From the NCBI RefSeq assembly GCF_000511355.1, contig NC_023135.1, positions 3,374,371 to 3,438,370 on the forward strand: DNA of 64,000 nt, given 5' to 3'. Origin of the DNA: Leisingera methylohalidivorans DSM 14336 (GTDB lineage Bacteria > Pseudomonadota > Alphaproteobacteria > Rhodobacterales > Rhodobacteraceae). The position numbers were made by a program, and so were the translations under genes. This document shows positions 53,340 through 62,470 of this stretch, piece by piece (the stretch's first letter is position 1; each line of letters starts with the position of its first letter). The notes under the pieces were generated by a model that was not told the DNA's origin, did not search any database, and saw nothing but the letters and a program-made list of their open reading frames with translations.

Positions 53340-54854
53340 ATGACCTTTATCCCGCATGGAAAACACCTCATCGCAGGCGTTTGGACCGCAGGCAGCGATT
53401 CGTTTCAATCGAGTCCCGCGCATGGGCCTAGCCACAGCTTTTCCGTTGGCCGCGTTTCGGATGTGGAGGCAGCCGCCCAGGCCGCGGAAGAGGCGTTCTG
53501 GAGCTACGGCTATTCTACCCGCCAGTCCCGCGCCGATTTTCTGAACGCAATTGCCGACGAAATCGAAGCACGGGCCGACGCGATCACCGAGATCGGAACC
53601 CAGGAGACAGGCCTGCCGGAAGCGCGTCTGCAAGGGGAACGTGGCCGTACAACTGGCCAGTTGCGCCTGTTCGCCGCCCATATTCTGAAAGGCGACTACC
53701 TGGACCGCCGTCATGACGAGGCGCTGCCGGAGCGCCAGCCCATGCCGCGCCCGGACCTGAAGATGGTGCAGCGCCCTATCGGTCCGGTTGCGGTGTTTGG
53801 CGCCTCCAACTTCCCGCTGGCTTTTTCCACTGCCGGGGGCGATACCGCCGCCGCACTGGCTGCCGGCTGCCCCGTGGTTGTCAAAGGCCATTCCGCGCAT
53901 CCGGGAACCGGAGAGATCGTCGCTGAGGCGGTTCATGCGGCGGCAGTGAAATGCGGCGTGCATCCTGGCGTGTTCAGCTTGATTCAGGGCGGCAACCGCC
54001 ACGTGGGGGCGGCGCTGGTCCAGCATCCGCTGATCAAGGCGGTCGGGTTCACCGGTTCGCTGGCCGGAGGCCGCGCGCTGTTCGATTTGTGCGCTGCGCG
54101 TCCCGAACCAATTCCGTTCTTCGGCGAACTCGGCTCTGTCAACCCGATGTTCATTTTGGACGGGGCGCTGGACGCCCGTGCCGAAGAGATCGGCAAGGGC
54201 TGGGCGGCATCGCTCAGCATGGGGGCGGGCCAGTTCTGCACCAATCCCGGTGTAGCCGTTGTCAATTCGGGTGAGCAGGCAGAAAAATTCGCCGCTGCGA
54301 CCCGGCAGGCTCTTGGCGAGACCGGGGCACAGACGATGCTGACCGATGGCATAGCTGAAGCCTACCGCAACGGTCAGCGGCGGATCGCCGAAACGGAAGG
54401 TGTCCAAGAACTGCTGACTTCGATGTGCGACCAGCGTGAAGCGACACCATACCTGTATCAGACGACCGCAAAGAACTGGATGAACAACGAAGTGCTGGCC
54501 GAGGAAGTTTTCGGGCCTATGGGCATCATTGTTGTGGCAGAAGGCGTCGAAGACATGCGCGCCATCGCACGGAACCTGAAAGGCCAGCTGACTTGCACGG
54601 TGCATATGGAAGATGCCGATACCCCGGACGCCCAGGCGCTGATGCCGATCCTAGAGCGCAAGGCGGGCCGGGTTCTGGCGAATGGTTTCCCCACTGGCGT
54701 CGAAGTGAGCGATACCATGGTGCACGGCGGGCCGTACCCCGCATCGACAAATTTCGGAGCCACATCAGTGGGGACCTTGTCGATCCGCCGCTTCCTGCGT
54801 CCGGTTTGCTATCAGAATTTGCCTGAGGGACTGGTTATTGGCCAGGATGCATGA
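53340..54854 (+). CDS. Aldehyde dehydrogenase, likely alpha-ketoglutarate semialdehyde dehydrogenase
   Basis: 504 residues. Catalytic Glu in FFGELGSVNPMFIL and Cys in GAGQFCTNPG. FGASNFPLAFSTAGGDTAAA and GHSAHPGTGE are typical of the NADP-dependent KGSADH branch of the ALDH superfamily. It closes the hydroxyproline pathway by making alpha-ketoglutarate for the TCA cycle. It has its own GntR-type operator. Confidence 0.9.
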   Translation: MTFIPHGKHLIAGVWTAGSDSFQSSPAHGPSHSFSVGRVSDVEAAAQAAEEAFWSYGYSTRQSRADFLNAIADEIEARADAITEIGTQETGLPEARLQGERGRTTGQLRLFAAHILKGDYLDRRHDEALPERQPMPRPDLKMVQRPIGPVAVFGASNFPLAFSTAGGDTAAALAAGCPVVVKGHSAHPGTGEIVAEAVHAAAVKCGVHPGVFSLIQGGNRHVGAALVQHPLIKAVGFTGSLAGGRALFDLCAARPEPIPFFGELGSVNPMFILDGALDARAEEIGKGWAASLSMGAGQFCTNPGVAVVNSGEQAEKFAAATRQALGETGAQTMLTDGIAEAYRNGQRRIAETEGVQELLTSMCDQREATPYLYQTTAKNWMNNEVLAEEVFGPMGIIVVAEGVEDMRAIARNLKGQLTCTVHMEDADTPDAQALMPILERKAGRVLANGFPTGVEVSDTMVHGGPYPASTNFGATSVGTLSIRRFLRPVCYQNLPEGLVIGQDA

Positions 54855-55552
54855 CTGCCAGCTTCACAGCGTGGCGGCTTACGGTAAAAATTGGGGCGGG
54901 CCTATCGGCCCGCTGCCTCATAGACCATCTATCCTCCGGTTTCCGTGGCAGAGGGCCGTTATATGTAGACCTCCTTCGTCTCAGAAACATTCTTGCCGTC
55001 CATGGAAACGCTATTCCTAGTGATGTCTGTTTGGCTCAGTGGGCACCTTAAAGTGAACCGGACAGGCTCGAAATTTAGGCAGGTTGCGACGTTCACGCGG
55101 CTCCGAGTTGGGCATTTCCGCGCGGTGGATTTTCGCGTTCAGCGCTTCAATCATTGCCCGGCAGGCGATTTGTGAAGCAAATCTTCCGAGAGGGGCATTG
55201 GAAACCGGTATGCAGATCCTGGTGCCAATGTTCGGCCCCGGTTTTCGGATCAGGGTGTATGCTGATAGCACCCGGGACGGAGGCAAGGGGAGCGCGATTG
55301 TGCAGGCAGGCCGAAGTATTCCATGAGCTGCGAGCTCGTGTTAGTAGCCGGCCGCCTCTGCGACTGACCCGGTTGAGCCGGGAGCGCGAACCTGTTGGTG
55401 GCGTGTCGCCCGCGGCTCCCGCTTTTTGTCACTGGCAAGAGTGGCACGCATCCGAACCAGATCAAGCATTGGAAGGATCAGCTTATGGATGGCTTGACGG
55501 ATGTATTTGACGACAAGCGGAAGACTTCCAAGGAGTAAGCAGATAGACACGA
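54855..55552. other. Gene-free stretch with hairpins
   Basis: Contains a 7-bp GC hairpin (GCGGGCC-TATC-GGCCCGC, 54896-54913) that could end the aldehyde dehydrogenase transcript, and hairpin element copy F. No real reading frame was recognised. Confidence 0.45.
55155..55195 (+). repeat. Hairpin element copy F
   Basis: TGCCCGGCAG, arms GATTTG and CAAATC around a 5-nt loop, then TTCCGAGAGGGG. 41 nt. It is the only copy not inside a recognisable mobile-element gene; the flanks are degraded DNA. Confidence 0.85.
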
Positions 55553-55656
55553 AAACTCTCAGCGAAATTGCAGGCAAAAAGCGTGTCTTTGCCTATGCAG
55601 CAGAAACCGGCAACATCGTCAAGGCGTGCAGGTACTTCGGCAATCAGGCCGCCTGA
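55553..55656 (+). pseudogene. Possible transposase N-terminal remnant
   Basis: A start-less frame ends KKRVFAYAAETGNIVKACRY then FG, resembling the helix-turn-helix start of IS481-like transposases (ETGN...CRYFG). It stops at 55656, and nothing downstream continues it. Confidence 0.35.
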
Positions 55657-55676
55657 GAAATACAAGTGCTAAAAGG

Positions 55677-55967
55677 TCAGACGTATTTAGTTGTTGCCCA
55701 GTGCCCGGGCCAATCAGGCTCGGTCATCGGAGCTGTTTCGTATTCCGCAGTGTTGGAGGCAGACCGGAGATGTCTGATGTGCCACCAGGCGCGCAGGCGC
55801 TGAAACTCGCTGCGATCGTCGGGATACTGAAAGAGGACAACGCCGCCTTCTTCCTCGGCACGGGCTGCTTTTTGCGCGGCTTTAAGATCGCGGAAAACCT
55901 GCGCTTCGATCTCTTCTTCAGTCAAAACCGGCGTGCAGGTGCCGAAGTGGATTGAATTCATACTCAT
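55677..55967 (-). CDS. Small unknown protein
   Basis: 96 residues from ATG 55967, preceded by a perfect AGGAGG 8 nt upstream, which argues for a real gene. The N-terminal half is acidic and helical (LTEEEIEAQVFRDLKAAQKA), the rest rich in Trp and Arg. I do not recognise a family. It is divergent from a GntR gene with a short gap, so the two may share a regulator. The last 20 residues look unstructured and may be out of register with the original end. Confidence 0.5.
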   Translation of the reverse strand: MSMNSIHFGTCTPVLTEEEIEAQVFRDLKAAQKAARAEEEGGVVLFQYPDDRSEFQRLRAWWHIRHLRSASNTAEYETAPMTEPDWPGHWATTKYV

Positions 55968-56047
55968 CACGTTGTCCTCCTATAGAGTGGCATCATTCCT
56001 GGCAGCAAATAGATTGGCCGGCAAATTGGTCTGAAATGGAGGCGTGT

Positions 56048-56731
56048 ATGGGGAGACGTGTCAAAGCCGTCTTGGCTGATCTTCGTCAGGCCATCGACAA
56101 GCTCGCACCCGTGCACGGGGATCGATTGCCGCCAGAGCGTGAATTGAGGGGCATTCTGGGGTGCAGCCGGGAAACTCTTCGGGCGTGTTATGCGACTCTC
56201 GAACAAGAGGGCGAAATCTGGCGTCACGTCGGACAGGGGACATATCGAGGCCATCGTCCGGTCCATATGCCTCTGCGCGATACGCTTCTGGTCGAGGGGG
56301 CTACGCCACCGGACCTCATGCAGGCGCGCTTGCTGCTTGAACCGCAAGTGGCCGCTGTGGCGGCTTTGCGCGCGGATGAATCTGATGTTGTTCACTTGCG
56401 TTCAAAGGTTGGTGAGGGCCGCGACGCGCGGGACAGGGCAGCGTGTGAACAGGCTGATAATGCGTTCCACCGCGCCGTCGCCGAGACGTCGCGCAATCCG
56501 GTGCTGACCGGGTTTCTGATTTACGTGTCAGGCGCGCGCCGCCGTGTTGCATGGCAACGGGAATGGGACCGCACCTACCGCAGCATCGCCCCTGACGAGT
56601 TTCAGACGATCCACAGTGATCAGCACGACCGGGTTGTCGACGCAATCGCGGCAGCGGACCCGCGCGCTGCGGCCAGTGCGATGACAGACCATTTGAAGAC
56701 CATCGAGGCCGCCATGCTGGACAAGGATTGA
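56048..56731 (+). CDS. GntR family regulator, FCD domain
   Basis: 227 residues from ATG 56048, chosen for GGAGG six bases upstream; an in-frame ATG at 55952 reads through non-family sequence. The winged helix includes RLPPERELRGILGCSRETLR, and the FCD domain has ADNAFHRAVAETSRNPVLT and HSDQHDRVVDAIAA. It is followed 37 nt later by a TauE/SafE permease, its likely target. Confidence 0.85.
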   Translation: MGRRVKAVLADLRQAIDKLAPVHGDRLPPERELRGILGCSRETLRACYATLEQEGEIWRHVGQGTYRGHRPVHMPLRDTLLVEGATPPDLMQARLLLEPQVAAVAALRADESDVVHLRSKVGEGRDARDRAACEQADNAFHRAVAETSRNPVLTGFLIYVSGARRRVAWQREWDRTYRSIAPDEFQTIHSDQHDRVVDAIAAADPRAAASAMTDHLKTIEAAMLDKD

Positions 56732-56768
56732 AAATGCGGGGCAACTCACCACCTGGAAACCACGCAAA

Positions 56769-57518
56769 ATGACAGTCTTCGGTGACTTTTCATTTCTTGT
56801 TTTTGCGGGGCTGATTGGCGGGCTTGTCAATGTCGTGGCCGGTGGATCCAAGCTGTTTGTGTTCCCGATGCTGATGGCCGCCGGTCTGCCGCCTCTTGTC
56901 GCTAATGCGACCGCGACAGCAGGGCTGTGGCCTGCCCAGCTCCCCGGTGTCTGGGTGTTCCGCAGATCGCTTGCCGCCGACCGGCACAGGCATGTTCTGG
57001 ACGCCATCATCGCCGCCGCAGGCGCTGTCACCGGTGCGGTGCTGCTCTATGCTCTGGGTGAGGCCGCTTTCCTGTCAATTGTTCCGGGCTTCCTTGTTCT
57101 AGCTGCCGTCGCGATCCTCTTTGGCGACCAGTTGTCAAAGCTGGGGCAGCGCTTGGCAGGCAGGAACAGAGCTGCGGCGCGCGTGATGTTTCTGTTCACA
57201 GGCGTCTATGCCGGATACTTCGGCGCGGGATATGGGTTCCTGATCGTGGCTGCAGTGTTTCTGGCGGGCGAGGGTTCCATCCACGTCGCGACGGCGCGCA
57301 AGAATTTCATATCTCTGGGAGCGAATACAGCCGCGGTCGTTCCGTTTTCCCTGACTGGTCTTGTTGCCTGGGATGCAGCGATTACGGTGCTGATCAGCGG
57401 CCTTGCCGGTGGCGCGATTGGCGGTAGAGCAATGACATACTTGCCTCAAAGGCTTTTGAAGCGGATCATCGCGGCGTGCGGAATCTTTCTGGCTGCGAGT
57501 TTCTTAATCCGGTCATAG
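56769..57518 (+). CDS. TauE/SafE (TSUP) family permease
   Basis: 249 residues, about 8 membrane segments. The repeated TSUP motif appears as GLVNVVAGGSKLFVFPMLMA with PLVANATATAGLWP in the first half, and GFLIVAAVFLAGEG with ARKNFISLGANTAAV in the second. The family moves sulfonates, sulfite or related organic anions, usually outward. Transcribed with the GntR gene. Confidence 0.87.
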   Translation: MTVFGDFSFLVFAGLIGGLVNVVAGGSKLFVFPMLMAAGLPPLVANATATAGLWPAQLPGVWVFRRSLAADRHRHVLDAIIAAAGAVTGAVLLYALGEAAFLSIVPGFLVLAAVAILFGDQLSKLGQRLAGRNRAAARVMFLFTGVYAGYFGAGYGFLIVAAVFLAGEGSIHVATARKNFISLGANTAAVVPFSLTGLVAWDAAITVLISGLAGGAIGGRAMTYLPQRLLKRIIAACGIFLAASFLIRS

Positions 57519-57766
57519 AATGAAACCACGGCAACACCTTGTGCCATGGACCGATGGCGAAACAGGCCTTGCCTAAGGTCACTTTTTGGCCGCGGTTACA
57601 GGATGCGACGTTCAAGCCGTATCAGTACCGAAGGTCGCCGGCGTTGCGCTGCCGTTTACCTTCGCCATAGCTGGCTGCCCATTCGCTTATGCCATTCACA
57701 GGCTGGTTCACTGGCAGGCTGCGCTTTGAAACGGCGCAGCCTGCATGGTTTGTGCAGCTTGAACGG
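57519..57766. other. Intergenic stretch between convergent genes
   Basis: About 250 nt between the permease and the convergent acyl-CoA dehydrogenase gene. No gene or clear terminator was seen. Confidence 0.4.
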
Positions 57767-58903
57767 CTACTTCAGCATGCTGCGGGCAATGATTGTGCGC
57801 TGGATTTCCGAAGATCCCTCGTAGATCCGGAAGATCCGTAAATCTCGCAGGTAGCGTTCCAGCGGGAAATCGCGGGTGTAGCCGTAACCGCCGTGGATCT
57901 GCAGCGCCCGGTCGGCAATACGCCAGGCCGCCTCGCTGGCATAAAGCTTGGCAAAGGCCGAGTCCGAGGAATACCGCTCGCAGGTGCCGCGCTTGCGGGC
58001 AGCCTGCAATCCCAGCGCCCGCGCTGCCGCCAGTTCGGTGGCACTATCGGCCAGCATCCACTGCAGCCCCTGGAAGCTGCCGATCGGCCGTCCGCCAACC
58101 TCGCGCTCCTTGGCATAGGACACAGCCGCATCCAGCGCGGCGCGCGCAATGCCGGTGGCCTGCGCGGCCACTTCGATACGGCCGTTGTCCAGCACCTTCA
58201 TCGCGGTGCGAAACCCGGTGCCCTCGTCGCCCAGCCGGTTTGCCGAGGGCACGTGGCAGTCAAACGAGATTGGGAACACATGGCCGCCGCGCAGACCCAT
58301 GGTCTCCTCGTGCCTGCCAATCTCCACCCCATCGGTCTTGGCCGGTTCGACTACAAAGGCGCTGACCCCGCGGGCGCCTGCCGCGCGGTCGGTCTTGGCA
58401 TAGATCACGATGAAATCCGCGCCGCCCGCGTTCGAGATGAAGCATTTGGACCCTTTCAGCCGGTAGCCGTCCCCGTCGCGGGTGGCGGTGGTGCGCATGT
58501 CGGCCGGGTTGGAGCCGGCCATCGGCTCGGTCAAAGCAAAAGCTCCCAGCGCCTCCCCCGATGCGGCGGTCGGCAGCAGCCGCTGCTTCAGCGCCTCATC
58601 CGCGCCCAGCAGCAGCGAATCCGTCGCCAGAAAATGCGCCGTCAGCATCGACGCGGTTGAGCCGCAGGCGCCGGCGATGGCCTCCACCGCGCAATAGAGC
58701 GCAGGACCGGACAGGCCAATGCCGCCATAGGCTTCGGGCAGGTTCATCCCCATGATGCCCATCTCCGCCAGCGCCGGGCGGTGCAGAGTTGCAAAGGTCC
58801 CCTCGGCATCGATCGCGGCAGCGGCAGGAGCCAGCACCTCGGTCGAAAACCGCTCGATCTGGCCGATGACGGCCTGGTCTTCACTGTTCGGATCACCGTT
58901 CAT
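57767..58903 (-). CDS. Acyl-CoA dehydrogenase family protein
   Basis: 378 residues. FAD/substrate motifs: FALTEPMAGSNPADMRTTAT, CFISNAGGADFIVIYAKT, and the C-terminal QIHGGYGYTRDFPLERYLRD with the catalytic Glu in YEGSSEIQR. Overlaps the CoA-transferase gene by 4 bp. Together they suggest activation of an acid by CoA transfer followed by alpha,beta-dehydrogenation. Chain length is not predictable. Confidence 0.9.
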   Translation of the reverse strand: MNGDPNSEDQAVIGQIERFSTEVLAPAAAAIDAEGTFATLHRPALAEMGIMGMNLPEAYGGIGLSGPALYCAVEAIAGACGSTASMLTAHFLATDSLLLGADEALKQRLLPTAASGEALGAFALTEPMAGSNPADMRTTATRDGDGYRLKGSKCFISNAGGADFIVIYAKTDRAAGARGVSAFVVEPAKTDGVEIGRHEETMGLRGGHVFPISFDCHVPSANRLGDEGTGFRTAMKVLDNGRIEVAAQATGIARAALDAAVSYAKEREVGGRPIGSFQGLQWMLADSATELAAARALGLQAARKRGTCERYSSDSAFAKLYASEAAWRIADRALQIHGGYGYTRDFPLERYLRDLRIFRIYEGSSEIQRTIIARSMLK

Positions 58904-60075
58904 TTGGTCTCTCCTTCCTGCAGCTGCTTCAGAATTTCATCCGTATGCGCCCCCAATTCCGGCGCTGCCTGCCGCCCGCCGCGCGGCGCGCCGCTGAAAT
59001 GCACCGGCTGTTCCGGCACGCTGAGCGCGCCCAGAGAGGGATGGATGACCGGCGTTGCCAGCTCCCGCGCCTGGGCCTGGGGCGATGTCCAGGCCTCTGG
59101 CACCGAACACAGCGCCGCTGCCGGGATGCCCTCTTCCGACAGTACCGCAACCACGCTCTGCACATCACGGGCGGCGGCCCAGCTTTCGATATGCCGCGCC
59201 AGCGCCGGTTCATTCTGCCGCCGCAAGCTGTCACTGGCGAAACGCAGATCAGTGGCCAGTTCCGGCGCACCGATGGCCGCTGCGAATTTTGCAAACAGCC
59301 GGTCGTTCAGCACCGCAACGGTGAAACTACCGTCCTTGGCGGGATAGGTGCCGAAGGGCGCTGACAGCGCATGTTTGCTGCCCGTCCGCCTTGGCGTTTC
59401 CCCGGCCATCAGTGCCCGGCAGGCCAGCACCGGCATCATCGATACCAGCGAGTCATAAAGCGCCAGATCGACATGCCGCCCCCTGCCGCTGCGGGCGCGG
59501 TCGAACAGCGCCACCATCGCCCCGAAGGCCGCGAACATGCCGCCCGCCACGTCGGCAAAGGCGTCCCCGGCCATCATCGGCGGGCCGTCCTCGGCGCCGG
59601 TCACGTCCATCAGCCCGCTCATCGCCTGGATGATGATGTCATAAGCCGGCAGCATCCGGTTCGGACCGGTCTGGCCGAACCCGGACACCGAGACATAGAC
59701 CAGCTGCGGACAGGCTGCGCACAGGTCCTTGGCGCCCAGCCTGAACCGCTCCATCACGCCGGGACGGAAATTCTCGATCAATACATCGCTTTCGGCTGCC
59801 AAGGCCCGTGCCGCCGCGGCGCCTTCTGCTGACTTCAGGTCCAGAACAATGGATTTCTTGCCGCGGTTCACCGAATGGAACAGCAGGCTTTCGCCGTCCT
59901 TGAACGGGCCGATATGGCGGTAGTCATCGCCCGCGGGCGGCTCCACCTTGATCACTTCCGCCCCAAGATCGGCCATCAGCGCGGTGCAGTAGGGACCTGC
60001 AAGAACGCGGGAAAAATCCAGCACCCGGACCCCGTTCAGCGGCCTGCGGCCTGCGGTCTCGTCATTATCGAACAT
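58900..60075 (-). CDS. CaiB/BaiF family (class III) CoA-transferase
   Basis: 391 residues from ATG 60075; the longer frame upstream crosses the divergent promoter. N-terminal PLNGVRVLDFSRVLAGPYCT, VIKVEPPAGDDYRHIGPF, NRGKKSIVLDLKS and DVLIENFRPGVMERF are family hallmarks. The active Asp is likely the one in AGDAFADVAGGMF. Transfers CoA between carboxylic acids. First in the operon with the acyl-CoA dehydrogenase. Confidence 0.9.
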   Translation of the reverse strand: MFDNDETAGRRPLNGVRVLDFSRVLAGPYCTALMADLGAEVIKVEPPAGDDYRHIGPFKDGESLLFHSVNRGKKSIVLDLKSAEGAAAARALAAESDVLIENFRPGVMERFRLGAKDLCAACPQLVYVSVSGFGQTGPNRMLPAYDIIIQAMSGLMDVTGAEDGPPMMAGDAFADVAGGMFAAFGAMVALFDRARSGRGRHVDLALYDSLVSMMPVLACRALMAGETPRRTGSKHALSAPFGTYPAKDGSFTVAVLNDRLFAKFAAAIGAPELATDLRFASDSLRRQNEPALARHIESWAAARDVQSVVAVLSEEGIPAAALCSVPEAWTSPQAQARELATPVIHPSLGALSVPEQPVHFSGAPRGGRQAAPELGAHTDEILKQLQEGETK

Positions 60076-60119
60076 GCATACCCCATCAATTGCTTGCTGC
60101 AGGGTAGCCTCCGCTGGGG

Positions 60120-60146
60120 TATATCGGGAAATACAGCATCGATATA
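60120..60146. promoter_or_regulatory. Putative LysR operator
   Basis: The perfect inverted repeat TATATCG-N13-CGATATA lies between the divergent CoA-transferase and LysR genes. Position and spacing suit an autoregulatory LysR site. Confidence 0.65.
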
Positions 60147-60160
60147 AAAGGTATTCCAAT

Positions 60161-61057
60161 TTGAATATACCATTGACCTTCCGCCAGGTCGAATTCCTGC
60201 TGGCGGTGGCTGAAGCCGGCAGCACGGCCGCGGCAAGCCGCGCGCTGAACACCTCGCAGCCATCGGTGTCTCTGGCCATCGCCCGCTGCGAGGAGGTGTT
60301 CGGCCAGAAGCTCTTTGTCCGCATCCCCGGCCGCGGCATGGAGCTGACGCCGTTCGGGCAGCACAAGGTTGCCCAGATGCACGAACTGGAGAAACAGGCG
60401 CGCTGGGTGCTGAGCGGCGGCGAAGGCACGCCGGAGTTCCTGAACCTCGGGGTGTTTTCCACCCTCGGCCCGCGCTATGCGCCGCAGCTGGTGCGCCGCT
60501 TCATGGAGACCCGTCCCGACGCCGAAATCCGCATCCTCGAAGGCGACCTGCAAACGCTGTTCGACTGGCTCAGCGAAGGCCGGATTGACGTCGCGCTGCT
60601 CTATGATTTCGGGGTGCCGTCCAATTTTGCGATCACCCCGCTGATGGCCGCGGAACCCTATGCCCTGCTGCCGCAAGGCCACCGGCTGGCACGGCAGCCC
60701 GCTGTCAGCGTCGAAGAGCTGGCGCAGGAGCCTGTCATCCTGATGAACCTGCCGCACAGCCGCGGCTATTTCCTGTCGCTGCTGCAGAACGCCAGCTTTC
60801 CGGTGCAGGTGGCCCATGAAACCGGATCGATCGAGATGCTGCGGTCGATGGTGGCGAACGGGTTCGGCGCCGGCCTGCTGGCCACCGATCTGCCGGACGG
60901 GATGTGCTATGACGGCAATCCGGTCGTCCGGGTACCGCTCGCCGGCCATCCGCCGCCGCACCAGATCGCCCTCGCCCACCGCGGCGCCGCGGTGAGACGG
61001 CCTGTTGTCCAGGCGTTCACCGCCTTTGCCAAGGCTTTCTTCACCCGGCCGGACTGA
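60161..61057 (+). CDS. LysR family transcriptional regulator
   Basis: 298 residues from TTG 60161, with AAAGG upstream; the next in-frame ATG upstream (60074) lies in the neighbour's start and the operator. Helix-turn-helix: LTFRQVEFLLAVAEAGSTAA then SRALNTSQPSVSLAIARCEE. Divergent from the CoA-transferase/acyl-CoA dehydrogenase operon, which it most likely controls. Confidence 0.85.
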   Translation: MNIPLTFRQVEFLLAVAEAGSTAAASRALNTSQPSVSLAIARCEEVFGQKLFVRIPGRGMELTPFGQHKVAQMHELEKQARWVLSGGEGTPEFLNLGVFSTLGPRYAPQLVRRFMETRPDAEIRILEGDLQTLFDWLSEGRIDVALLYDFGVPSNFAITPLMAAEPYALLPQGHRLARQPAVSVEELAQEPVILMNLPHSRGYFLSLLQNASFPVQVAHETGSIEMLRSMVANGFGAGLLATDLPDGMCYDGNPVVRVPLAGHPPPHQIALAHRGAAVRRPVVQAFTAFAKAFFTRPD

Positions 61058-61426
61058 GTGTTCGGCAGTCCCGCACCGGACCGGCAGCACTCCAGAGCGC
61101 CGCCGCCCGCTTGACCCGCAGCCACACCTGACGCGCAGATTGCATGCTGCAAGACCGCTTGCACAGCGCTGGCGATCCGCGTGATGGCGGCTTCCACCGG
61201 CGCAAATTCCCCCTGCGACGGCGGCTTCGAACAGGAAGAACGAAGAGGGGCCGTAGATCGACATGAGCGCCGATGAGAGAAGCGGGCCGATTGTCGTTCC
61301 GGTGGAGTCACCGGGGCGATGTTGATCAAAGTCTGGCCAAGTGCAATCGCAAGGTAGAAAGTCAGCATATAAAACCCAAGCACGCGCCCGCGGGTTTCGT
61401 TGCTGCTGCGATCATTGAGTCAGCCT
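61058..61426 (-). pseudogene. MFS permease remnant
   Basis: From about 61420 the minus strand reads NETRGRVLGFYMLTFYLAIA then LGQTLINIAPV, and in another frame LMSIYGPSSFFLFEAAVAGG. This is a short internal piece of an MFS transporter (RGRVLG loop and neighbouring helices), with at least one frameshift. Both ends are lost. Confidence 0.6.
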
Positions 61427-61786
61427 TTAATGGTCGGTCAGAAGAACCCTGACAAATTTGTTTGCTGACAGTTTTGCATCGGGATCCTCTCCATCCGGTC
61501 CTGCGGCCAGTGCCGCCGGGTTCACCGGCGCGGGCTTACCCAGCGCCCTTATCCGCTCGGCCAGAACATCCGCCGCGGTGAACATGCCGGTGTATTGCGC
61601 CTCGGTCATCTCGTGGATTGAGAAGAATAGCGGACCCGTCACATTCCAATGGTAAGTTTGGGGCTTCAGGACCAGCCGGTAAGTCTCCGCCAGGACCTCG
61701 GACACCGCCTTCGTTACGGACGCGGTGTTCGGTATATCAGCCTTGGCATGGTCGGCTGACGGGTCCTGTTCCAGTTTGGTGGTCAT
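61427..61786 (-). pseudogene. Dps/ferritin-like protein, 3'-truncated
   Basis: 119 residues from ATG 61786. KPQTYHWNVTGPLFFSIHEM then TEAQYTGMFTAADVLAERIR ALGKPAP carries part of the Dps dinuclear iron site (His in YHWN, acidic residues on the next helix). It ends at VRVLLTDH, where family members continue with one more long helix. A dodecamer is not expected to form. The start and the first helices are intact. Confidence 0.7.
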
Positions 61787-61809
61787 TGGTGCCTCCTGGA
61801 TAAAGTGGT

Positions 61810-62470
61810 CAGGATTGCTGGCCGCAGGATAGCCAGGCTGCCGGTTCTGTTGCCAGCGCGCGTGGACCGCAAACCTTCTGCCGGTCGGCAGATCAACACG
61901 TTGCAGGCGGCACTGCGCGGCAGTCGCTGCGTGACACTGCCAGTAAACCCACGCAGGATCAGGCTGGACAGGTTGGGACCCAGCATGATCAAGTCCGTAT
62001 CGGGGCTTTGCGTCGCGCGAATGAGTTCTTCTGCCGGTTCGCCGCGCAGGCGGTTCTCGGCGTCTTCGGCCAAAGTGTCGCGATGGGCGGTCAGTTCTGT
62101 CTGAGCCAAGCAGCTTTTCGACGATCCAGGGTTTTGGATTTGCCCGCCTCACGACAAGGGCAGGAACGACTTCATCACAGATTTCGACAAGCCTCTGGGC
62201 GGCCGATCCGGCTACGATTTGGACCTCGGTGGCTGCAGGATCGTTGCTGTTCCGGCGCATTGCCGCCTCGATCCGGTCGCGGGCTGCAGCCTCAGATTGG
62301 TAACGGAACGTACCTATCAATGCGCGCGCCGCCGCATGGCCGGGCAGCTCCACACCTGAACGATGGCAAGCACTGCTCCAAGCCGATTTACGAGTTCAAA
62401 TCCGCGCTCCAACACCGCGTCATCTTGCGGAAACCGTTCCACTGCCGCGAGGATTCGTGTGGCTATCATG
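61810..62470 (-). pseudogene. Universal stress protein, frameshifted
   Basis: Three frames together make a UspA-type protein: ATRILAAVERFPQDDAVLER (from about 62470), RLVEICDEVVPALVVRRANP in the middle, and GPNLSSLILRGFTGSVTQRL PRSAACNVLICRP at the end, with the G-N9-GS nucleotide motif. Frameshifts lie near 62330 and 62110. A tandem-domain UspA is likely ancestral. Confidence 0.65.

Noticed and set aside
52590..54605. 671-codon minus-strand open frame
   Set aside because: Antisense to GntR and aldehyde dehydrogenase genes with intact motifs; no start context.
59413..59423. TGCCCGGCAGG inside the CoA-transferase gene
   Set aside because: The frame reads naturally through it (CRALMAGETP) and there is no hairpin or 3' block.
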